Origin: Herbaspirillum sp. RTI4
Lineage (GTDB): Bacteria > Pseudomonadota > Gammaproteobacteria > Burkholderiales > Burkholderiaceae_D
DNA: 64,000 nucleotides
Direction of reading: 5' to 3'
Assembly: GCF_034313965.1 (NCBI RefSeq)
Contig: NZ_JAVIWQ010000002.1
Location: 2,418,001-2,482,000 of the forward strand
Shown: positions 59,519-64,000 of the stretch, piece after piece
Layout of the letters: every line of letters starts with the position of its first letter
Position numbering within the stretch: position 1 is the stretch's first letter
The notes under the pieces: generated by a model
The model's input: only the letters and a program-made list of their open reading frames with translations
What the model was told of the DNA's origin: nothing
The model's database searches: none
Translations under genes and position numbers: made by a program

Positions 59519-60906
59519 CGACGATGGCTTTACCGCAAACCCGTTTGCTGCGCGTGGGCGAGTGGATGCGGCGTTATGGCGGTGCCATACGCGGCATCCA
59601 GTGGCTGATCGTTCTGACCTACGCCTTCCTGATCATCGTCCCGATCTTTTTGCCGCTGCCCGACGAGACCGCCCACTTGTGGTCCAACCTGACCCTGATC
59701 GCGCAATTTTCCTTCTGGGGCATCTGGTGGCCGTTTGTTCTGGTCACGATGGTGTTGATGGGACGGGTCTGGTGCGGCGTGCTGTGTCCCGAAGGGACGC
59801 TGACGGAATTTGCCAGCAAATACGGCCTGGGCAAAGCGATTCCCCGCTGGATGCGCTGGGGCGGCTGGCCCTTCGTCGCTTTTGGTTTGACAACCATTTA
59901 CGGCCAGATGGTCAGCGTGTATCAATATCCCAAAGCGGTATTGCTGGTGCTGGGGGGTTCCACGCTGGGCGCGATTATCGTTGGCATTATTTATGGCAAG
60001 GAAAAACGGGTCTGGTGCAAATACCTGTGCCCGGTCAACGGCGTATTCGGCTTGCTGGCCAAGCTCTCACCATTTCATTACAAGGTCAACGAAGATGCCT
60101 GGCGCGCCTCATACCAGACGCATGGCGTCAGAGTCATTGCCATCAATTGCGCTCCGCTGGTGCCTTTGCGCAAAATGACCGGTGCTTCCGACTGCCACAT
60201 GTGCGGTCGTTGCAGCGGTCATCGCGATGCCATCGGACTGAGCTGGCGCGCCCCGACCGTGGAAATCGTCCAGTTCGGCAAAACCAACAACAACCTGTGG
60301 GAAAGCACGCTGGTGCTGTTCGGCCTGTTCGGCATTGCTATCGGCGCTTTTCACTGGAGTGCCAGTCCCTGGTTCGTCCAGATCAAGCAGATCGCCGCCG
60401 GCTGGCTGATCGATCGCGATATTCTGTGGCCGTTCGGCACCCAGGCGCCGTGGTGGTTGCTGACGAACTATCCGGAGCAAAGCGATGTGTTCACCTGGCT
60501 CGATGGCAGTCTGGTCGTGGCTTATATCGGGACGACCGCCTTGCTGATGGGATGCGCACTGAGCGTCCTGTTTGCCGTCAGCACCCGTGTGCTGGGTCAG
60601 TGGAGTACTTCCCGCTTCAATCATCTGGTGCAATCGATGATCCCGCTGGCCAGCTGCGGCGTGTTTGTCGGATTGTCGGCAACAACGATCAGCCTGTTGC
60701 GCGCCGAGCATTGGCCGGTTTACTGGGCCAACGACGTGCGCGCCGCCTTGCTGACGGCGACGACGCTGTGGAGTCTGGTGCTGGCCTGGAAAGTCATTGG
60801 CCGCTATGAAGTATCGCTGCCACGGCGGATCGTCGCGGTATTGCCGGTGCTGGCCGCGCTGACCCTGGTGAATTTTGCGTGGCTGTTGATGTTCTGGATT
60901 TGGTAA
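59515..60906 (+). CDS. ftrD: Polyferredoxin-like membrane iron-sulfur protein (FtrD type)
   Basis: The 463-residue membrane protein has several spans and NosR/NapH-like cysteine motifs: CGVLCPEG near residue 85, CKYLCPVNGVFGLLAKLSPF near residue 167, and the cluster CHMCGRCSGHRD near residue 223. It should pass electrons across or within the membrane in support of the FtrABC iron system. The gene starts inside the ftrC stop and is the last of the Fur-controlled operon. Confidence 0.9.
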   Translation: MTTMALPQTRLLRVGEWMRRYGGAIRGIQWLIVLTYAFLIIVPIFLPLPDETAHLWSNLTLIAQFSFWGIWWPFVLVTMVLMGRVWCGVLCPEGTLTEFASKYGLGKAIPRWMRWGGWPFVAFGLTTIYGQMVSVYQYPKAVLLVLGGSTLGAIIVGIIYGKEKRVWCKYLCPVNGVFGLLAKLSPFHYKVNEDAWRASYQTHGVRVIAINCAPLVPLRKMTGASDCHMCGRCSGHRDAIGLSWRAPTVEIVQFGKTNNNLWESTLVLFGLFGIAIGAFHWSASPWFVQIKQIAAGWLIDRDILWPFGTQAPWWLLTNYPEQSDVFTWLDGSLVVAYIGTTALLMGCALSVLFAVSTRVLGQWSTSRFNHLVQSMIPLASCGVFVGLSATTISLLRAEHWPVYWANDVRAALLTATTLWSLVLAWKVIGRYEVSLPRRIVAVLPVLAALTLVNFAWLLMFWIW

Positions 60907-61004
60907 TCAAAGACTGAGCATTCTCTGCTCGCGTACAATGGCAAACTTGCCCGCCACCGTCCCGGTGCGGGCACATCTGCCACATAACAACAAAACGCAC
61001 AGCC

Positions 61005-61970
61005 ATGACCCGTTCCCGCTTCCTGCCCGATAACCTCACCCTGTTGCTCATTACCACCGTCATCACGGCAAGTTTTCTCCCCTGTACCGGCGTCGTTGCC
61101 CAGGGCTTCGAGATACTGACCACGTTCATGATCGGTTTGCTGTTCTTTCTGCATGGCGCCAAATTATCGAGAGAGCAGGCCATGGCAGGCCTGATGCATT
61201 GGAAATTGCATTTGACCGTGCTGACATTTACGTTCGCCGTCTTTCCGCTGTTGGGTCTGATACTGAAACCCGCATTGCTATGGATGGTGACGCCGGATTT
61301 GTACATCGGTTTCCTTTACCTCTGCGTACTGCCCTCGACCGTGCAATCCTCGATCGCTTTTACTGCCGTCGCACGCGGTAACGTACCGGCCGCTGTCTGC
61401 AGCGCCTCGGCATCGAACTTGCTGGGTATCTTTTTAACACCACTGCTGGTCGGACTGATCGTCGTATCGAATAACGCGGCGCATTCCTCGTCGGGTGCGA
61501 TTTTGACAATTATTTATCAGTTGCTGCTGCCTTTCGTTGCCGGACAAATCGCCCGCCGCTGGATAGGTCGCTGGGTCGATTCCCATAAGGCCATGCTGAA
61601 AGTCGTGGATCAAAGTTCTATTTTACTGGTGGTGTATGTCGCGTTCAGTGCCGCTGTCATACAGGGTTTGTGGAGCCAGCTTCCGCTGACCAGTCTGTTT
61701 GGCATTCTCGGCGTCAGCGCTATCTTGCTGGGCTTGCTCATCGGATTGTCGATGTATGCCAGCCGCCGTTTCGGGTTTGCCAAAGAAGATGAAATCACGA
61801 TTGTATTTTGTGGTTCCAAAAAAAGTCTGGCGAGCGGCGTCCCCATGGCCAAGGTGCTGTTTTCCAGTCATACGGTAGGCGTTATTTTGCTACCGCTGAT
61901 GATTTTTCATCAGTTGCAATTGATGGTCTGCGCCGTGCTCGCGCAACATTACGCACAACGCAAACCATGA
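61005..61970 (+). CDS. Bile acid:sodium symporter-like (SBF-like) membrane transporter
   Basis: The 321-residue protein has about ten hydrophobic spans and the SBF-like signature region LYLCVLPSTVQSSIAFTAVARGNVPAAVCSASASNLLGIFLTPLL near residue 105-150, plus the late FCGSKKSLASGVPMAKVLF segment near residue 266. Proteins of this group (YfeH-type) are sodium-coupled organic anion transporters with unknown bacterial substrates. It is preceded by a GC-rich stem (GCCCGC...GCGGGC, near 60947-60972) and is independent of the ftr operon as far as can be seen. Confidence 0.87.
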   Translation: MTRSRFLPDNLTLLLITTVITASFLPCTGVVAQGFEILTTFMIGLLFFLHGAKLSREQAMAGLMHWKLHLTVLTFTFAVFPLLGLILKPALLWMVTPDLYIGFLYLCVLPSTVQSSIAFTAVARGNVPAAVCSASASNLLGIFLTPLLVGLIVVSNNAAHSSSGAILTIIYQLLLPFVAGQIARRWIGRWVDSHKAMLKVVDQSSILLVVYVAFSAAVIQGLWSQLPLTSLFGILGVSAILLGLLIGLSMYASRRFGFAKEDEITIVFCGSKKSLASGVPMAKVLFSSHTVGVILLPLMIFHQLQLMVCAVLAQHYAQRKP

Positions 61971-62010
61971 TGCCGTCCGCTTACCCCGGCCATTAAGCCG
62001 GGGACTTCCG

Positions 62011-63225
62011 TTGTATCATCACCGCAATTTCCGCCTGTTCTGGCTGGCTAGCGTTGCTTCGACCATTGCGTTGCAAATGCAGGTCGTCGCTGTCGGCTGG
62101 CAGATCTACCAGCTCACGCACAGCGCTTTTGACCTCGGCATGGTGGGCCTGGCGCAATTTATCCCCTCGCTTTTTCTTGTTTTTATCGTCGGCCATATCG
62201 CCGACCGCTACGACCGCAGACGTGTAAGTCAGGTATCGCTTGTGATCGCCGGACTTTCCGCCGTCCTGCTCGCGACCGGCAGCATAGGCGACTGGCTCAA
62301 TCGAGAACTGATCTTTATCATCGTGTTTCTCATCGGTGTCGGCCGCGCATTCAATAAGCCAACGATGCAGGCTTTGTTGCCAGAACTGATGCGGCCAGAT
62401 GAATTGCCGCGCGCTGTGGCAGGGGCCTCTTCGGCGACGCAGGTTGCCGTTATCGTGGGTCCCGCGCTGGGCGGTTTTTTGTACGTTGTCAGTCCGGTGG
62501 CGGTGTATCTGGTCAGTGGCGGGCTATTTCTGGTTTCTGCTCTGCTATTAGGACAGATCCAATCGATCCGTCGTGTGCCGCAAAAGGAAAAAGCCAGCCT
62601 GTCCTCGCTCTTCGCGGGTATCGCTTTTATTCGCAGCCGACCGGCCGTGATGGGTGCGATATCGCTGGATTTGTTTGCGGTGCTGCTCGGCGGCGCTACG
62701 GCCTTACTACCGATTTACGCGACGGATGTGCTGCATGTCGGGGCTGTGGGACTTGGGTTCTTGCGTTCTGCGCCAGCGGTCGGCGCGCTGTCCGTTGCTT
62801 TTTTCCTGGCAAGACGACCGCTCAGCAAGAGAGTGGGGCGCATCATGTTCATCGCGGTGGGCTGCTTTGGATGCGCCACGATTATTTTTGGCTTGTCGCA
62901 TAATTTCTGGCTGTCGCTGGTGGCGCTTACCGTACTCGGCGCGGCCGACATGATTAGCGTAGTGGTGCGTTCCGCCTTCGTGCAATTACAGACCCCGGAT
63001 GCCATGCGAGGTCGAGTCAGTGCGGTGAATTCAGTCTTCATCGGCACCTCGAATCAATTAGGGGAGTTTGAGTCCGGCATCACCGCTGGCTGGTTTGGAG
63101 CCATGCCGGCGGTACTGATTGGAGGTATTGGTACCTTGCTGGTCGTGGCCTTGTGGATACGATTATTTCCGGCGCTGTGGCAGGTAGACCGTATCGATAT
63201 TGCGCCGCGTGAAGAAAATAAATAG
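62011..63225 (+). CDS. MFS transporter, DHA3/EntS-like exporter
   Basis: The 404-residue inner-membrane protein has twelve likely spans. Marks are FRLFWLASVASTIALQMQVVAVGWQIYQLT at the start, IADRYDRRRVSQVSLVIAGL near residue 65, NKPTMQALLPELMRPDELPRAVA near residue 110, and VGLGFLRSAPAVGALSVAFF near residue 245. The EntS/DHA3 group exports siderophores or drugs. A TTG at 62011 with GGGGA upstream is the best start. It lies close to the iron uptake genes, but nothing proves a siderophore role. Confidence 0.85.
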   Translation: MYHHRNFRLFWLASVASTIALQMQVVAVGWQIYQLTHSAFDLGMVGLAQFIPSLFLVFIVGHIADRYDRRRVSQVSLVIAGLSAVLLATGSIGDWLNRELIFIIVFLIGVGRAFNKPTMQALLPELMRPDELPRAVAGASSATQVAVIVGPALGGFLYVVSPVAVYLVSGGLFLVSALLLGQIQSIRRVPQKEKASLSSLFAGIAFIRSRPAVMGAISLDLFAVLLGGATALLPIYATDVLHVGAVGLGFLRSAPAVGALSVAFFLARRPLSKRVGRIMFIAVGCFGCATIIFGLSHNFWLSLVALTVLGAADMISVVVRSAFVQLQTPDAMRGRVSAVNSVFIGTSNQLGEFESGITAGWFGAMPAVLIGGIGTLLVVALWIRLFPALWQVDRIDIAPREENK

Positions 63226-63254
63226 GACTGACGCAAAAGCTCGCTGGCGTTGAG
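63226..63254. repeat. Single-arm copy of the GACTGACGCAAAAG repeat (copy C)
   Basis: GACTGACGCAAAAG-CTC-GCTGGCGTTGAGG begins directly at the MFS stop codon. It matches the left arms at 42321 and 44518, and shares GCTGGCGTTGA with copy B. It lies between convergent genes. Confidence 0.65.
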
Positions 63255-63286
63255 GGATTCTCCGCCCGCCGAAGTCTCCGAGTAAA

Positions 63287-64000
63287 TCAGATCGCAGTAT
63301 CTGAAGCGGTTTTTTTCTCGCGTCGTCGCCAGGCATAGATACGACGATTCAGGCTATCTCTGCCCATATAAAATTCACGTATCAGTTTTTGACGCAAATT
63401 GCGTTTGGCCTTTTCGCGGCCGATGGTGGTTCCCATCAAGTCATTGCGATGCTTGAGGACGTCGGGAGAAATCGATGCCATCGGGATTCGATGTTCCCAG
63501 TTACGGTTGAGTACATCGTCGATCGGATAGAGGATGCGTTCGGCATAGGCCAACAGAGTTTTCGCAGCTTCACGGTGAATCACATAGCCTTGCATGCCGA
63601 ACGGTTGCTTTCTATGGTCCTTGAGCACGCTTCCGTCAGGGAGTCTGCCGATCTGCCAGGAACCCTCGCCGCCATAGTCATAAAGGCGAATGAATCCGTA
63701 GGGTTGCGTTAGTGCGGCGACTTGCATCAGTACTGGCGCAAATCTGTCGGAGAGCTCCACATCATCTTCCAATATGCACCAGGCTTCATCTTCGGAATCG
63801 ACCAGTTGTTGCCATGTCTGGTAATGGCTGCCATAGCAACCGACCTCTGACAGATTCATGTGGTTGCCATGATTTTTCATGCGGGTAACGGCATCATACT
63901 GAGGCGGGTAAGTCTCAAGCCGCGTGGCGTCGTAGAAGCGAAACGGGACGCCGAATTTGGATAATTGCTCACCTACGTAAGACCTGCGGTCGTGACTTTC
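63287..64000 (-). CDS. Glycosyltransferase family 25 (LPS sugar transferase), 5' end outside window
   Basis: On the minus strand the frame is open from the right edge (64000), so the N-terminus is missing. The visible 237 residues begin ESHDRRSYVGEQLSKFGVPF and show family 25 marks: FRFYDATRLE, LSEVGCYGSHYQTWQQL, and the metal-binding WCILEDDVELSD. A further QPFGMQGYVIHREAAKTLL region matches the GT25 pattern. Family members add galactose or glucose to lipooligosaccharide cores. A charged, basic C-terminus (RREKKTASDTAI) ends the protein. It is convergent with the MFS gene. Confidence 0.9.
   Translation of the reverse strand, partial: ESHDRRSYVGEQLSKFGVPFRFYDATRLETYPPQYDAVTRMKNHGNHMNLSEVGCYGSHYQTWQQLVDSEDEAWCILEDDVELSDRFAPVLMQVAALTQPYGFIRLYDYGGEGSWQIGRLPDGSVLKDHRKQPFGMQGYVIHREAAKTLLAYAERILYPIDDVLNRNWEHRIPMASISPDVLKHRNDLMGTTIGREKAKRNLRQKLIREFYMGRDSLNRRIYAWRRREKKTASDTAI

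Noticed and set aside
59460..60809. 449-residue plus-strand frame overlapping ftrC and ftrD
   Set aside because: It is an alternative frame of ftrD. The real frame has the CxxxC iron-sulfur motifs and membrane spans.
60947..60972. GC-rich stem before the SBF-like gene as a riboswitch or terminator
   Set aside because: The stem has no T-run and no conserved riboswitch core was recognised.

Overview
The window looks like chromosomal DNA of a betaproteobacterium, most likely Burkholderiales and probably Oxalobacteraceae (Herminiimonas/Collimonas/Janthinobacterium-like). This is inferred from gene content and protein character; no search was run. No rRNA or tRNA gene was recognised. The window opens inside an ABC-F ATPase gene and closes inside a glycosyltransferase family 25 gene.

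Layout. (1) 1-5250: an ABC-F end, nadA, then a decayed sulfonate-type locus (TauD-like dioxygenase, SsuA-like binding protein, and an SsuC-like permease cut off at a deletion junction near 5198). (2) 5250-14140: nitrate assimilation (nitrate transporter, nirB, nirD, FAD-dependent reductase, molybdenum nitrate reductase). A sigma-54/NtrC-type promoter and an ANTAR-type two-hairpin antitermination leader precede the transporter. A second such leader points the other way, toward a gene of which only the first codons survive. (3) 14244-28934: a complete 14,691-bp Tn3-family transposon with 38-bp inverted repeats (34/38 identical) and a perfect 5-bp target duplication (TATTT). Its cargo is a whole gallate pathway: porin, MFS transporter, ring-cleavage dioxygenase, tautomerase, hydratase, aldolase, a LysR regulator with two DNA-binding domains, a DUF1932 dehydrogenase and an unknown membrane protein. 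tnpR and tnpA, with a candidate res site between them, lie at the right end. (4) 29053-32862: housekeeping genes (parvulin, bolA, yciB, msrB, selO). (5) 33072-37360: livHMG without livF, and an ACS-type MFS transporter. (6) 37575-39717: a NarL-type response regulator split by a 1,490-bp IS1380-family element. (7) 40002-44475: SDR, aldehyde dehydrogenase, GntR and LysR regulators, with 13-bp tandem repeats. (8) 45083-48760: proVWX-type glycine betaine uptake. (9) 49235-55036: a fused indolepyruvate:ferredoxin oxidoreductase, an acyl-CoA dehydrogenase and an enoyl-CoA hydratase. (10) 55087-57490: PAP2 phosphatase, methyltransferase and a small exported protein. (11) 57585-60906: a ferrous iron system (ftrABCD) behind a Fur box. 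(12) 61005-64000: an SBF-like transporter, an MFS exporter and the GT25 gene.

How the genes work together. In the transposon, gallate could enter through the porin and the MFS symporter, be opened to 4-oxalomesaconate by the dioxygenase, then be tautomerised, hydrated and cleaved to pyruvate and oxaloacetate. This makes the element a self-contained catabolic module. The nitrate cluster imports nitrate and reduces it to ammonium, with nitrogen control at the promoter and apparent nitrate/nitrite control at the leader RNA.
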